Shown here one piece after another: positions 23,981 to 34,507 of a stretch of 37,236 nucleotides of DNA. Made by a program: the position numbers and the translations under genes. Positions within the stretch are counted from its first letter, which is position 1; each line of letters starts with the position of its first letter. The stretch is taken from assembly GCA_029559155.1 (NCBI GenBank), contig JAKQCM010000220.1, positions 1 through 37,236 on the forward strand. The letters are read 5' to 3'. The stretch comes from Chloroflexota bacterium. GTDB lineage: Bacteria > Chloroflexota > Anaerolineae > Promineifilales > Promineifilaceae. A model generated the notes under the pieces. That model ran no database searches and was not told the origin of the DNA. It was given only the letters and a program-made list of their open reading frames with translations.

Positions 23981-26900
23981 TCAATTTTTGACCGGCTCGC
24001 CCTGCGCCTGCCTCATTTTCGGCAGCGTAAAATAAAACGAACTGCCTTCATTTGGCTCGCTTTCAACCCAAATTTTGCCTTGATGGGCATCTACAATACG
24101 TTTTACAATCGCCAAACCAATGCCCGTCCCCCCAAATCGCCGCCGCGACGAGCCGTCGATCTGGTAAAACCGATCAAAAATGCGCGTTTGTTTCTCTTTG
24201 GGCATGCCAATGCCCTGGTCAGAAACAATCACGCGAACTTCTTGCTCATCTTCTTCCAACCGCACCCGAATCGTACCGCCATCAGGGCTGAACTTCAGGG
24301 CGTTGGCAATCAGATTATCTAGCACCTGATTAATCCGACCTTTATCCACCGGCGCGATTCCCTCGGTCGGTGGCAGTTCCGCCTCCACGAGCAAACCTTT
24401 TTTCTCCGCCACCATGCGGTGCCCGGCAATCGCCTTTTGAATCAGGTCCGAAATAGAACAAGGGGCAACCTGCAAATTACCGGCGTCAATACGTTGCAAG
24501 GTGATGATATCATCGATCAGCCGTGTAATTTCATCTGTTTTTGTGGCCACAATTTGCAGCGCATCTTGCTGAGCGGGCGTCACCAGACCCATTTCGCCAT
24601 CCATTAACAAATCCACGTAGCCCTTCACAAAAGTGAGCGGCGTGCGCAGCTCGTGAGAGACATTTTGAACCAGCTCGTCTTTTAAGCGGTCGCTTTCTTT
24701 TAATTCGTCGTATGCTTCCGCCAATTCCTGGGCGCGCGCTTCCACTTCTTCAAACAGCCCGGCATTGGAGATGGCAATGCTCACCTGAGCGGCGGCAATG
24801 GTCATCAACTGGATATCCGATTCACTGAAAGCATTGGCTTTGTCGCTGTCTATGGTTAATGTGCCGATGGTTTCACCGCGCACAATGAGCGGCACTACCA
24901 GCAGGCTGCGCACGATGTCGCTAAAGAAGAGGAACTGAGGTTCTTCGTAGGTGTCCCGAATGTAAACCAGGTCGCCGTCGCGCACCACTTCGCCAGAAAT
25001 ACTTTCATCAACCTGCATTCTAGCCTGCATGTACTCTTCATCGACGCCCACGGCCGCAGCGACAATCAATTCTTTTCTATCTTCGGTTAGCATGGTGATG
25101 GTGCTGGCGCGGGCATTGAGGAGACCTTGCAAAATCTGAACGGTTGTTTGCAATACGGAGCGGATTTTCAGCTTGCCTGTTACTTTTTGGGCCATGTCCA
25201 CCAGCGCAGACATGTCGCGCAGTCGTCGTTGTGACTCGTCGAAAAGGCGAGCGTTTCGCACAGCCACGGCCGCCTGATCGGCCAGCAAGTTCAGCAGCAA
25301 AATTTCATCCTTGGTAAAGACGTGGGCATGCAGGTAGGTGATGGTAAACGCGCCAATTACTTCATCGCCACGCTTGAGGGGAAATCCGGCAATCGCCTGG
25401 ATGCCCCATTCTTTGGCTCCTTGGGATTGGAAGAGCGGGTGTTCGGCCGCGTTGTTGATGATGACCGGCTCGCCGAGCCTAACGACGGTAGCGGTAAGAC
25501 CATCAGATCGCACGGCCGTTACCGCCGCATTCCGACGGCCGTCACGCCACAAGGCGGACCCAAAGGTAAATTGTCCGGTTGCCTGATCGTACAAATAAAT
25601 ATGCAGATTGGTGGCATCCACCAGCTTTAGCGCAGACTCGGTGATGGCGTCTAGAACCGTGGTTTGTTTGAGCGGAGTATTGAGCTGAAGAACGATGTTG
25701 TGGAAGGTAGCCAACTCTTCAACCCGGCGCTGCGCCTGGGCGAATAAATGGGCATGCTCAATGGCGATAGCCGCCTGCCCGGCTAAATTTTGGGCCAACC
25801 GACGCTCGCCAGTGGTAAACGCCCGCAGTTCTGAAACTTGCCCCAGGGCCAGCAGTCCCAAAACATCATCGCCGCGAACCAGGGGGACCAGGAGAACGGC
25901 CGTCAGTCCGGCCGCTTTTAACATTGTTTGCCGATCGAGGGTGTGGGCGTTATCGGAGCGCAGCGTATAGGCTTCACGCGTGTCAAAAATGTACTGAATA
26001 ATCTCGTTTTTCTCCAGGTTTTCCACCCGGCTCAGGCCGATCGCCTCCGGGGCCACTCCGGCTGGCATGACCGGATTCATCTTTTGCCGCAGGTTGCTGT
26101 GGGCAGCCTGGACAAGATGCTGGCGACCGCGATCCCATACAAAAATTGTGCAGCTATCGACTTGCAAAGCGCGCACCATTTCAGCGACGACGGATTGCAA
26201 GACAAATTCCTGGTCCAGATTCGCTGTCATGGTGGCGCTGGCCTGATAGAGTGTGCTGAGTTCGTTTAACTGCTGTTGGGTCTGGCGGTAGAGGCGGGCG
26301 TTTTGCAGGGCAACGGCCGTGTGCGCCGCCAACGTAGCGCACAACCACTGCTGCTGCTTGCCAAACATATCTGGCTGCTTGCTTTGGATGATCAACACCC
26401 CCAGCATTTCGCCGCCGGCGATAAAGGGTGTGCCTAGCCAGCTCTTTACCTTATCGCTGTCAGGGAAAGATTCCACCTGGGCAATTGCGGTCGGGTTTGG
26501 CAGCAAAATTGCCTCGCGGTGCTGGCGAATTTCGCGCAGGAGCGGGTTGTCTTGCCACATGGCTTCCAGTTCCGCTGGCGCATGTTCTAGTGGGCGATCC
26601 TCGACATCATGACTGGCGACGAGTTTAAATCGGCGATTTTCCGACAAAAAGATATAAGCGGTATCAAAAATCAAAACGCCATTTAACGCCAGCGTTAACT
26701 GCTTGAGGATGGCGTCTTGTTTTAAGGTGCTGCTGATGGCGGAAATTGCCTGCCGCAGCGCCACGGCAATCTGATAATCGTGGGTGCCTTTGGCGATCAG
26801 GTCTTGGGCATGGGCATAGAGATACGCATTGTGAACGGCCGTCGCCAGATGCGACGCCACCGCCTGCAAAATCTCGAAATCTGCCGCCCCAAACAGGTGG

Positions 26901-27646
26901 CTTTTGTTGCTTTGCACAGAAATGGCCCCCAAAACGTCGTCGCCAAAGAGCATGGGCGCGCACATCACCGAGCGAGGTTCATCGCCAAAAGCAAGGCCCC
27001 GAACCGGCTTGTCGTCATTGGGCCAATCGCCGGTAACGTATGGCAAGCCGTTGGCAACTACCCAGGCCGCCAAACTATCCAGGTCCAGGCTAGAGATTTT
27101 CTCGCGAGCCAGCGATTGATTTTCATAAACCAGACAGGGGAAAGAAAGTTCGCGGGTTTGCAGATCGTGAAGGGCAATAAAACCGGAATCCACCGAAAAA
27201 ATATCAAAAATCTGCGCTTGCACTTGTTCGCAAATCGGCAGCAATGGGCCAAGGGTGCGCACAATTTCGGCCACACTGAATACAGCTTCTAGAAATCGGA
27301 AACGGGCAGCGTTGGCGGCAGGCCGAAAGAAAGGCATGGTGGCTAATTGGGCAACCATCAGTTCAGCCAGTTCCAATTCCTCAGTAGTAAAGTGATGGGC
27401 GCGGGTGAGGGTGAGCCAATATCCTGAATAGCCGATTGGCAGGTGCTGGGTGTAATTGGGCGATTGAGTGGTTGGGGCAACGGCCGTTAACGACAAAACA
27501 GCTTCTTGAACATCAAACTGTTCTGTAGCAAATTGAACCACCAGCTCCTGAACCCCGGCGAATGTAGTAACTGCCTTGATAGCTGGTCGCCAAAGACGTA
27601 ATGCGTCTAAATAGGTTGCACTTTGTAACATAAGGTAATTACTCAA
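23981..27646 (-). CDS. Soluble multi-GAF sensor histidine kinase
   Basis: This 1221-residue protein has no transmembrane helix or signal peptide and is presumably cytoplasmic. After an N-terminal segment of about 110 residues, five GAF-type modules follow at roughly 115-280, 290-455, 465-640, 650-810 and 815-985. Each ends in the characteristic sequence of a LGxLxIxS-type strand, then F...D and a QAAxAIxNAxL helix. The HisKA domain contains NVSHELRTPL with phospho-acceptor His998. The HATPase domain has NLIANALKFSP, SDQGIGMP and GGTGIGLAI. No response regulator is adjacent, so the partner is unknown. GAF domains can bind cyclic nucleotides or other small ligands, but no residues decide this. 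Confidence 0.92.
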   Translation of the reverse strand: MSNYLMLQSATYLDALRLWRPAIKAVTTFAGVQELVVQFATEQFDVQEAVLSLTAVAPTTQSPNYTQHLPIGYSGYWLTLTRAHHFTTEELELAELMVAQLATMPFFRPAANAARFRFLEAVFSVAEIVRTLGPLLPICEQVQAQIFDIFSVDSGFIALHDLQTRELSFPCLVYENQSLAREKISSLDLDSLAAWVVANGLPYVTGDWPNDDKPVRGLAFGDEPRSVMCAPMLFGDDVLGAISVQSNKSHLFGAADFEILQAVASHLATAVHNAYLYAHAQDLIAKGTHDYQIAVALRQAISAISSTLKQDAILKQLTLALNGVLIFDTAYIFLSENRRFKLVASHDVEDRPLEHAPAELEAMWQDNPLLREIRQHREAILLPNPTAIAQVESFPDSDKVKSWLGTPFIAGGEMLGVLIIQSKQPDMFGKQQQWLCATLAAHTAVALQNARLYRQTQQQLNELSTLYQASATMTANLDQEFVLQSVVAEMVRALQVDSCTIFVWDRGRQHLVQAAHSNLRQKMNPVMPAGVAPEAIGLSRVENLEKNEIIQYIFDTREAYTLRSDNAHTLDRQTMLKAAGLTAVLLVPLVRGDDVLGLLALGQVSELRAFTTGERRLAQNLAGQAAIAIEHAHLFAQAQRRVEELATFHNIVLQLNTPLKQTTVLDAITESALKLVDATNLHIYLYDQATGQFTFGSALWRDGRRNAAVTAVRSDGLTATVVRLGEPVIINNAAEHPLFQSQGAKEWGIQAIAGFPLKRGDEVIGAFTITYLHAHVFTKDEILLLNLLADQAAVAVRNARLFDESQRRLRDMSALVDMAQKVTGKLKIRSVLQTTVQILQGLLNARASTITMLTEDRKELIVAAAVGVDEEYMQARMQVDESISGEVVRDGDLVYIRDTYEEPQFLFFSDIVRSLLVVPLIVRGETIGTLTIDSDKANAFSESDIQLMTIAAAQVSIAISNAGLFEEVEARAQELAEAYDELKESDRLKDELVQNVSHELRTPLTFVKGYVDLLMDGEMGLVTPAQQDALQIVATKTDEITRLIDDIITLQRIDAGNLQVAPCSISDLIQKAIAGHRMVAEKKGLLVEAELPPTEGIAPVDKGRINQVLDNLIANALKFSPDGGTIRVRLEEDEQEVRVIVSDQGIGMPKEKQTRIFDRFYQIDGSSRRRFGGTGIGLAIVKRIVDAHQGKIWVESEPNEGSSFYFTLPKMRQAQGEPVKN

Positions 27647-27741
27647 AGGCTAAATAGTTCGATTAACTGTGCCCCAAGCCACCAAATGAACCGGTGTTGG
27701 TGGAATTGCAGTTAAAGAATTTTATTTTCGGACGAGTACCG

Positions 27742-27770
27742 ATAAAAGCATTATTTCCGGGAAACGTCAA
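27742..27770 (-). promoter_or_regulatory. Candidate promoter for histidine kinase
   Basis: On the minus strand TTGACG (complement of 27765-27770) is followed after 17 nt by TTTTAT (complement of 27742-27747). The spacing is ideal and the -35 is near consensus; the -10 is imperfect. It lies about 95 nt before the kinase start. Confidence 0.4.
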
Positions 27771-27904
27771 TGAATGCTAGTGAAAGTGACGTTAAAAGTC
27801 AACGATTAAGAAAAAAAGACGTAGCCGTTCAGCACGCCCCCAAAGGTTTGATGCCCCAATCAGCCAAATTCTCAGGAGCAATCCCTAGGGGGCTGTACAG
27901 ATAC

Positions 27905-27951
27905 AAAAAGACAGCGCTTTTTCCTTTTTAGTTGAGCTGCGCTGTCTTTTT
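27905..27951 (-). terminator. Rho-independent terminator of secA
   Basis: AAAAAGACAGCGC (27905-27917) pairs perfectly with GCGCTGTCTTTTT (27939-27951) around a 21-nt loop. On the minus strand the stem ends in TTTTT. It lies 19 nt after the secA stop and is symmetrical, so it could also act in the other direction. Confidence 0.75.
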
Positions 27952-27969
27952 CCTAAACCCTGAGCATAT

Positions 27970-30900
27970 TTATTTACGTGACGGCCGTTTCTTGGCGGGC
28001 GGTTGTGCCGGGGCAACGGCCGTGGGGGTGGCGCTGCCATGACAATGCTTATACTTTTTACCGCTGCCGCACGGGCAAGGATCGTTGCGCCCAACCTTAG
28101 GCACGTCGCGGCGCGTTTCCACACCCTTCCCCTGACTACGCTTCACCACCTGGAAACCCGCCTCCTGAGCCTTCAACTGATACGTCACCTCAGCTTCTTG
28201 CTGCTTAATGTATGCCTGATGGCTCTCCACCTGCCGGAAGAACCGATCCACAACATCGCGGTTCACATTTTGGCGCATGTTGGCAAACATTTCCGCCGAA
28301 CGAATTTTATATTGCACCTTCGGGTCACGCTGACCAACGGCTTCCAAGCCAACCTCGCGGCGCAAATCGTCCATGGCTGTCAGGTAATCTCGCCATTCGC
28401 GGTCGATGGCATCCAGTAGCAGCAGGCGTTGAAAATTCTCATACTCTTCAGGGCCAATGCGCTCGCGCCACCTGTTTTGATGCTTGGTCACATACCCGCG
28501 CAGAGCCGCCACCATTTGTTCGCTGTCCAACGTCGAAAGTCCCTTGAGCAGCAAATCACGCAGAGCCGCATCAACCGCCAGCCGGAAACGAAGCTGGCGC
28601 GACGCGGCATTTTTAATCGACAAACCGTCCAGATTAAACTGGCTAAATGCCTGATTCAGCTTCTCTTCGGCTTCTTGCCAGATTTTCGTCCGCTCTGCGG
28701 GCGCTATTTGCTCTGCCAGGAAGTCGTTATAAAACTCTTCTACATGAGCAAGGTAGTCACGCCGGGAATTCTCGCGCGCCTGGTGCTGCCCGGAACGCCG
28801 CCCGGACAGGCTGCCCAGATTGGGCACAGAAGCCAACAGGGGCAAGAACCGCCCCATTGCTTGCAGCAACTGCTGAATGTTCAGGCCGTTTTCTTCATTT
28901 TCATACGCCAGAGTAAGCAAGGTATCAGCCAAACGGCCGGTGGACAACTCCGCTAATTCGGCGCGATCTAACTCTGTGATGGCCGGCAACAGGCCGCGCA
29001 GGCGAGCTATCACGCCATTGATGTTGATGGTATCCAGGGCATCGGTGCTGAAGTCATTGATCGTGCGGTCAATTTCAGTGCGCACAAAACCGATGTAGTT
29101 GTCGATGTAATTATCGACGAGTTCTTCAATTGCGTTGGTGAATGCTTCACCTACTTTTTCGTTCAGGTCGATGGTTTCGCCTAGCAGGATGGCGCGTCTT
29201 TCATTGTAGATGGCTTGCCGCTGTCGGTTCATGACATCGTCGTATTCGACGATGTTTTTGCGTAGATCAAAGTTGTAGCCTTCGATTCGCTCTTGCGAAC
29301 TTTCGATGATGCGATCTAGCACGCTGAATTCCAGGGGTGTGTCTTCGGGAATGTTCGATAACACCCCGCGCGACATCCAGGCTTTGAGCCGTTCGCCGCC
29401 AAACCGGCGCATGAGGTCGTCTTCCAGGGAGAGGAAAAAGCGCGAAGAGCCAGGGTCGCCCTGGCGGGCGGCGCGGCCACGAAGCTGATTATCAATACGG
29501 CGTGATTCGTGCCGTTCCGAGCCAATCACATGCAGGCCGCCCAGATCGCGGACCTCTCGTTGCTCGGCTTTGGCCTGGCCTTTTAGAGCTTCGATTTTGC
29601 CGATGGTGTCGGCAGGCAGGCCGGGCACAGCGTTGATGATGCGTTGGGCTTCGTTGGTATCGCCGGCCAGGACGGCGCGAATGAGGGCCGCACGGCCGTT
29701 AAAGTGTTTATCGAACAACATTTCGGCCAGGAATTGGGCGGTGGCTTTGGGGTCCTGGTGGATGGCCTGGTAACGGCCGTATTCTTCCTGCAGCCGCACA
29801 ATGTCATCAACCAGCGCCACATCTTTGTTCAGATCATCCAGGTAGACCCGGGCCTCGCTCAACATGCCGCCGCGCACCAGACGAACCACGTACAACGTCT
29901 GATCATAATCCAGATCGTATGGCTCTTGCAGCGTGCGGGCCAGATAGCCAATAATTTGCACCTTCTCAATTTCCGCCAGCGCCTCATCAAAACGAGTCTT
30001 GGTGTGCTGCAGCTCCTCAACCAACACGTCATCCAGTTTGGCGTGTTTCTGGGCGTAGGCATACGCGACCTCTGCGCCTTCTTCAAACAGGCGCACTGCC
30101 AGTTGAGTCAACTGCACACGGTCGAACAACTCTTTTTCGATCATCTCGGCGGCCAGCCCTTCGGCATTGCCGCCTAACAAAATATCCGTACCACGACCCG
30201 CCATGTTGGTAGAAATGGTAACGGCCCCTTTTCGACCAGCCTGCGCCACAACCAGCGCTTCAGACTGATGAATTTTGGCGTTCAAAACGGTATGGGGGAT
30301 GCCTTCGCTTTTTAACAGGCGATCAATAATTTCTGAATGTTCTACGGATGTGGTGCCGACGAGAATGGGACGGCCGTTTTCATGAATGCGCTTGATCTCA
30401 CGAATAATCGCCTTATCCTTCGCCTCCACCGTCGCATACACCTGATCGGCAAAGTCGATACGCTTGAAATAAACCGGCTTTCCAGACTGCGGGTCCACGT
30501 ACACAGTGGCCTCAGCGCCTTCAACTTTTTCCTTGCGCTCCTGAAGACCCAACTGACCGGACTCCACCACATCTTGCACATTCGTCGGCAGCGGCGCCAC
30601 ACCCAGTTCGTAAATTTCGTTAAATTCCTCGGCGTCCGTCAGCGCCGTACCGGTCATACCGGCCAGTTTTTCGTACAACCGGAAATAGTTCTGCAGCGTG
30701 ATTGTGGCCACAGTAACCGTCTCACGGCGCACATTCACCCCTTCTTTCGCTTCGATCGCTTCATGCAGACCATCCGAATAACGCCGACCGGGCATTAAAC
30801 GGCCGGTGAAATCATCGACAATGATCACTTCGCCATCTTGTACCACATAATGCACATCCCGCTTAAACAAATATTGGGCGCGCAGAGCGTTGTCCAGATA

Positions 30901-31887
30901 GTAGGTCAGATGGAAAAAGCGTGGATCGTACAAACTGTCGCCAGCATCCTGGTCGATTTCTGGAATGCGGTTTTCAATTTCCGCAATACCCATTTCCGTC
31001 AGGCTGATAGAACGGCTTTTCTCGTCGATGTCATAATGGCCGGTGGGGTCTTCATCTTCTTCGGCTGTGTTTTCACGCAGCCGCCGCACATAATCGGCGA
31101 AACGCACATAATCCTTGCCGGAACGTGGTGCAGGCCCAGAAATAATCAACGGGGTTCGCGCCTCGTCAATCAACACATTGTCGACTTCGTCAATGACCGC
31201 AAAATACAGTTCGCGCTGCATAATCCGATCTTTGCTCGTCGCCATGTTGTCGCGCAGGTAATCGAACCCAAACTCGCTGCTGATGCCATAGGTAATGTCG
31301 GCCAAATAGGCTTGCTGGCGCGTGCACGGCCGCCAATGGACCAGCCGCTCGTCTTCCAATTCGGCCCCAGGGTTTACGTAGTCGGGGTCATACAACGCGG
31401 AAAACTGCTGCGGGCCGATGCAAGCGACGCTCAGGCCCAGATGGTAAAAAATGTTGCCCATCCAACCGCCATCACGACGCGCCAGGTATTCGTTCACCGT
31501 TACCAGATGCGCGCCCCGGCCGGTTAGGGCGTTCAGGAATAAGGGCAAGGTAGCTACCAGCGTTTTCCCTTCACCTGTGCGCATTTCAACCACTTCGCCG
31601 CGATGGAGCAAGATACCGCCCATAATCTGGACGTCGTAATGGCGCAGGCCGGTTGTACGCACAGAGGCTTCGCGGACCAGCGCGTATGCTTCCGGCAGCA
31701 AATCTTCCAGCGTTTCGCCATGTTCGAGGCGTTCGCGGAGTACGGCCGTTTTGGCGCGCAGTTCGTCATCACTCATGTGTTGCAGCGTCGCTTCCAAATC
31801 GCCAACTTCGTTGACAATCGGCCGCAAGCTGGCGATCAATTTTTTGTTGGAATCTCCAACGATTTTTGTGAAAAGTTTTTTAAACAT
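27970..31887 (-). CDS. secA: Preprotein translocase ATPase SecA, long form
   Basis: SecA drives secretory proteins through SecYEG. This copy has 1305 residues, against about 900 in E. coli. Motor domain 1 has [11 protein letters not shown] (Walker A) and [18 protein letters not shown] (Walker B region). Motor domain 2 has [18 protein letters not shown] near 560 and [28 protein letters not shown] near 780. Between these lies about 200 extra helical residues, where E. coli has about 40. Scaffold and wing domains follow, also somewhat long (residues 1010-1060 include an Arg/Gln/Ser-rich stretch). The C-terminus ends in a zinc motif, [18 protein letters not shown]. Start ATG 31887 gives [11 protein letters not shown]. 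The 235 nt upstream (31888-32122) contain no gene and no promoter I can place with confidence. Confidence 0.95.
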   Translation of the reverse strand: MFKKLFTKIVGDSNKKLIASLRPIVNEVGDLEATLQHMSDDELRAKTAVLRERLEHGETLEDLLPEAYALVREASVRTTGLRHYDVQIMGGILLHRGEVVEMRTGEGKTLVATLPLFLNALTGRGAHLVTVNEYLARRDGGWMGNIFYHLGLSVACIGPQQFSALYDPDYVNPGAELEDERLVHWRPCTRQQAYLADITYGISSEFGFDYLRDNMATSKDRIMQRELYFAVIDEVDNVLIDEARTPLIISGPAPRSGKDYVRFADYVRRLRENTAEEDEDPTGHYDIDEKSRSISLTEMGIAEIENRIPEIDQDAGDSLYDPRFFHLTYYLDNALRAQYLFKRDVHYVVQDGEVIIVDDFTGRLMPGRRYSDGLHEAIEAKEGVNVRRETVTVATITLQNYFRLYEKLAGMTGTALTDAEEFNEIYELGVAPLPTNVQDVVESGQLGLQERKEKVEGAEATVYVDPQSGKPVYFKRIDFADQVYATVEAKDKAIIREIKRIHENGRPILVGTTSVEHSEIIDRLLKSEGIPHTVLNAKIHQSEALVVAQAGRKGAVTISTNMAGRGTDILLGGNAEGLAAEMIEKELFDRVQLTQLAVRLFEEGAEVAYAYAQKHAKLDDVLVEELQHTKTRFDEALAEIEKVQIIGYLARTLQEPYDLDYDQTLYVVRLVRGGMLSEARVYLDDLNKDVALVDDIVRLQEEYGRYQAIHQDPKATAQFLAEMLFDKHFNGRAALIRAVLAGDTNEAQRIINAVPGLPADTIGKIEALKGQAKAEQREVRDLGGLHVIGSERHESRRIDNQLRGRAARQGDPGSSRFFLSLEDDLMRRFGGERLKAWMSRGVLSNIPEDTPLEFSVLDRIIESSQERIEGYNFDLRKNIVEYDDVMNRQRQAIYNERRAILLGETIDLNEKVGEAFTNAIEELVDNYIDNYIGFVRTEIDRTINDFSTDALDTININGVIARLRGLLPAITELDRAELAELSTGRLADTLLTLAYENEENGLNIQQLLQAMGRFLPLLASVPNLGSLSGRRSGQHQARENSRRDYLAHVEEFYNDFLAEQIAPAERTKIWQEAEEKLNQAFSQFNLDGLSIKNAASRQLRFRLAVDAALRDLLLKGLSTLDSEQMVAALRGYVTKHQNRWRERIGPEEYENFQRLLLLDAIDREWRDYLTAMDDLRREVGLEAVGQRDPKVQYKIRSAEMFANMRQNVNRDVVDRFFRQVESHQAYIKQQEAEVTYQLKAQEAGFQVVKRSQGKGVETRRDVPKVGRNDPCPCGSGKKYKHCHGSATPTAVAPAQPPAKKRPSRK

Positions 31888-32122
31888 ACCAGTTGATAAG
31901 ACCTTAACTTGATTGGGTAGAAGCTAAATTAACGAGTCTCTGAATCTTTCTGCTCGGTGTAAATTACCAAACAAGCCGCAGCAATGCCAAGGGGTTAGCA
32001 AGCTGTTGGCAAAGAGGCTCGATTATCTACCTTTCTTTGTGAATGGATGCAGCGTCAACTAATTTACCACGATTATCTTAATTTTGTATTAACTCACAGC
32101 GCTTTGATTGGGCTGATTGGGT

Positions 32123-33076
32123 TTATTCGTTGAAAAGCTCTCCGACACTTCGACCTTCGTGCGAGCGAAGAATGACTTCGCCCAACAGCTTGGCTACGGT
32201 CAGAACGGTCATGTTGGGCAGAATTTTTTCCGGCGGAATAGGCAGTGTGTCGGTGGTTATGATTTCTTTGATGGGTAAATTCCGCAGCCGCGTGACGGCC
32301 GGATCAGACAGCACCGGATGCGTAAACGCAATATAAACATCCCGTGCGCCTTGCGACTTCACCAGGTTGACGGCTTGTTCAATGGAACCGGCCGTGTCCA
32401 CCAAATCATCGACAATGATGACATCTTTATTCGCCACGCTGCCGATAATGGACAGCGCCTGCCGTTCGCGGGTGTTGCCCACACGTCTTTTTTCAACAAA
32501 CGCCAGCGGCAAATCAAGGCGAGCGGCCGCATTTCGCCCTTGTTTGGCGTAGCCCAAATCTGGCGTGACGACCACTCCATCCAGGTGTTTCTCGTTCAAA
32601 TAATCCATGAGAATGTGCGAAGCCGTGAGCGAATCGCCAGGGATTTTATAAAAGCCCTGGATTTGTCCGGCGTGCAGGTCAATCGTCATCCAACGATCGG
32701 CCCCGGCGACTTCGATCATGTCCGCCAGCAATCTGGCGGTGATGGGGACGCGGGGCTCGACTTTTTTATCGCTCTGAGAGTAGGCCATGTAGGGGACCAC
32801 GGCCGTTACCCGCCCCACCGAATCGCGCTTCATGCAATCAATGGCAATCAACAGCTCCATGATATTGCGATGAACAGGGCGGGAATGGCTCTGAATGATA
32901 TACACATCTTTGCCCCGCACGCTGCCAGACAGGCGAACGAGCAAATTTTCATTGGGAAATTCCACAATATCCCAGGGGCTGAGGGGAATGCCGATGTAAT
33001 CGGCAATGCGCTGGGCTAGCGCCGGGCAGCCAGACCCGGCAAACAGCTTAATGTCGCCAACAGATAATTTGACCAT
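32123..33076 (-). CDS. prs: Ribose-phosphate pyrophosphokinase (PRPP synthetase)
   Basis: This 317-residue enzyme makes PRPP from ribose 5-phosphate and ATP for nucleotide, histidine and tryptophan synthesis. The class I motifs are clear: DIVEFPNENLLVRL near the start, AVVPYMAYSQSDKK, TIDLHAGQIQGFY, the flexible loop FVEKRR and the PRPP-binding loop VIIVDDLVDTAGSIEQ. The frame runs further upstream, but the ATG at 33076 (MVKLSVGDIKLFAG) fits the family and follows GGGAGG by 8 nt. It lies 35 nt downstream of meaB, on the same strand. Two direct GATTGGG repeats just after the stop (32106-32112 and 32115-32121) have no obvious role. Confidence 0.93.
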   Translation of the reverse strand: MVKLSVGDIKLFAGSGCPALAQRIADYIGIPLSPWDIVEFPNENLLVRLSGSVRGKDVYIIQSHSRPVHRNIMELLIAIDCMKRDSVGRVTAVVPYMAYSQSDKKVEPRVPITARLLADMIEVAGADRWMTIDLHAGQIQGFYKIPGDSLTASHILMDYLNEKHLDGVVVTPDLGYAKQGRNAAARLDLPLAFVEKRRVGNTRERQALSIIGSVANKDVIIVDDLVDTAGSIEQAVNLVKSQGARDVYIAFTHPVLSDPAVTRLRNLPIKEIITTDTLPIPPEKILPNMTVLTVAKLLGEVILRSHEGRSVGELFNE

Positions 33077-33111
33077 GCGAACCGCCTCCCTGCACAAGAT
33101 TGTTTGGGTAA

Positions 33112-34110
33112 TTACGGAGATAGTTTGGCGAACAGGTGGGCAACGGCCGTATACGGATCCATTTCTCGGGCAGCAACGGCCGTGATCAATGCCTCCTGTA
33201 AGTCTAAAGATACCGACACCCGCAGTTGGCGCAGCAGCCGCGCCTGCAAAAGACGCTCCATTTCTCGACGGCTGCGGATTTTTTCTTTTGCCAGCCAATT
33301 GCTGGATGATTGCAAATAACGCCAATGCCGCTGGATGACGTCAACCAGCTCTGGAATGCCTTCCCCGTTTACGGCCGTCGTCGGCTGCACAGGAACCGAC
33401 CAGACCTCATCGGCTATCAGTGGCTCCGAAGCGGCTTCGGCTGGTAAACGGCCGTGATGCCCCACAGCCGGTCCCGCGCCCAAATGCAGCATCAGCTCCA
33501 ACGATTTAATCGTCCGATCCGCGCCCGGCCGGTCTGCTTTATTCACAACGAGGACATCGGCAATTTCCAAAATGCCGGCCTTAAACGTTTGAATGTCATC
33601 GCCCATGCCCGGCGCTTCAATCACCAGGGTTGTATGGGCCATCGTCGCAATGTCGACTTCCGCCTGCCCCGCCCCGACTGTTTCCACCAAGATAACCGGA
33701 TAGCCGGCCGCATCCAGAATTTTAATGACCGCGGCCGTCGCTTCCGCCAACCCGCCTAAATTGCCCCGCGAGGCCATGCTGCGGATGAATATGCCCCGAT
33801 CTCCGGCCAAATCGCGCATGCGGACGCGGTCGCCTAACAATGCGCCGCCCGTAAATGGGCTGCTGGGATCTACGGCAATAATGCCCACCGGCTGATCCAG
33901 ACGGCGAAAGGCTTTGGCCAATTCGTTGACCAGTGTGCTTTTGCCTGCTCCGGGCGGCCCGGTGATGCCAATGACGTGCGCCTGGCCGGTATGGGGATAA
34001 AGGGCGGTAACGGCCGTTTCCGCGGCCGTCTCGCTGTTTTCTACCAGGCTAATCAACCGGGCGATTGCTCGCGGACGGCCGTCGCGCACCTGTCGCAAAA
34101 GATCATCCAC
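33112..34110 (-). CDS. meaB: Methylmalonyl-CoA mutase-associated GTPase MeaB
   Basis: This 332-residue G3E-type P-loop GTPase loads and protects adenosylcobalamin in methylmalonyl-CoA mutase. The G1 loop is [12 protein letters not shown], followed by [22 protein letters not shown], the family signature. G3 is [13 protein letters not shown] and G4 is [10 protein letters not shown]. The C-terminal helical dimerisation part ends in [15 protein letters not shown] place the start at the GTG at 34108-34110, because GGGAGG lies 9 nt upstream; a TTG at 34131 is the alternative. With either start the gene overlaps the end of the B12-binding subunit gene, so the two are translationally coupled. Confidence 0.92.
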   Translation of the reverse strand: MDDLLRQVRDGRPRAIARLISLVENSETAAETAVTALYPHTGQAHVIGITGPPGAGKSTLVNELAKAFRRLDQPVGIIAVDPSSPFTGGALLGDRVRMRDLAGDRGIFIRSMASRGNLGGLAEATAAVIKILDAAGYPVILVETVGAGQAEVDIATMAHTTLVIEAPGMGDDIQTFKAGILEIADVLVVNKADRPGADRTIKSLELMLHLGAGPAVGHHGRLPAEAASEPLIADEVWSVPVQPTTAVNGEGIPELVDVIQRHWRYLQSSSNWLAKEKIRSRREMERLLQARLLRQLRVSVSLDLQEALITAVAAREMDPYTAVAHLFAKLSP

Positions 34111-34507
34111 GCTGCAGGGCCTCCCGCACAAACCTTACAATCTCGTCGGTACTGGAACCAGGCCCAAAAACGGCCGCAATGCCCATATCTTTTAAGACCG
34201 GCAAATCATCCGCCGGAATAATCCCGCCCAAAAAGAGAGGCACGTCGGTCATGTCGTTTTCGCGCAAAAGGGCCAGCACACGCTCCGTCAACGGCAAGTG
34301 CGCGCCAGAAAGAATGCTCAGACCTATCGCGTCCACGTCTTCCTGCAGCGCAGCCTCGACAATCATTTCCGGAGTCTGCCTTAAACCGGTGTAAATGATT
34401 TCCATGCCGGCATCACGCAGCGCGCGGGCCACTACTTTTGCGCCTCGATCATGGCCATCCAGTCCCGGTTTCGCAATCAAAACACGCGGTGTATGTTCAT
34501 CTCTCAT
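34103..34507 (-). CDS. mcmA2: Methylmalonyl-CoA mutase B12-binding (C-terminal/small) subunit
   Basis: This 134-residue protein is a stand-alone cobalamin-binding domain. It has the DxHxxG motif (Asp17, His19, Gly22 in [11 protein letters not shown]), the SxL segment in [12 protein letters not shown] and a glycine-rich [12 protein letters not shown] end, as in the C-terminal part of methylmalonyl-CoA mutase. It would supply the cofactor to a separate catalytic chain that converts methylmalonyl-CoA to succinyl-CoA; that chain is not in the window. The ATG at 34507 follows AGGAGAG at a good distance; the open frame upstream of it lacks such a site. It overlaps meaB by 8 nt. Assignment to methylmalonyl-CoA rather than another acyl-CoA mutase is by similarity plus MeaB. 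Confidence 0.85.
   Translation of the reverse strand: MRDEHTPRVLIAKPGLDGHDRGAKVVARALRDAGMEIIYTGLRQTPEMIVEAALQEDVDAIGLSILSGAHLPLTERVLALLRENDMTDVPLFLGGIIPADDLPVLKDMGIAAVFGPGSSTDEIVRFVREALQRG

Larger units (their letters stand above)
27647..27969. other. Intergenic region between histidine kinase and secA
   Basis: This 323-nt gap holds the secA terminator (27905-27951), a candidate kinase promoter (27742-27770) and a small inverted repeat CCACCAA (27679-27685) with TTGGTGG (27697-27703). I see no protein-coding or RNA gene in the rest. Confidence 0.5.
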
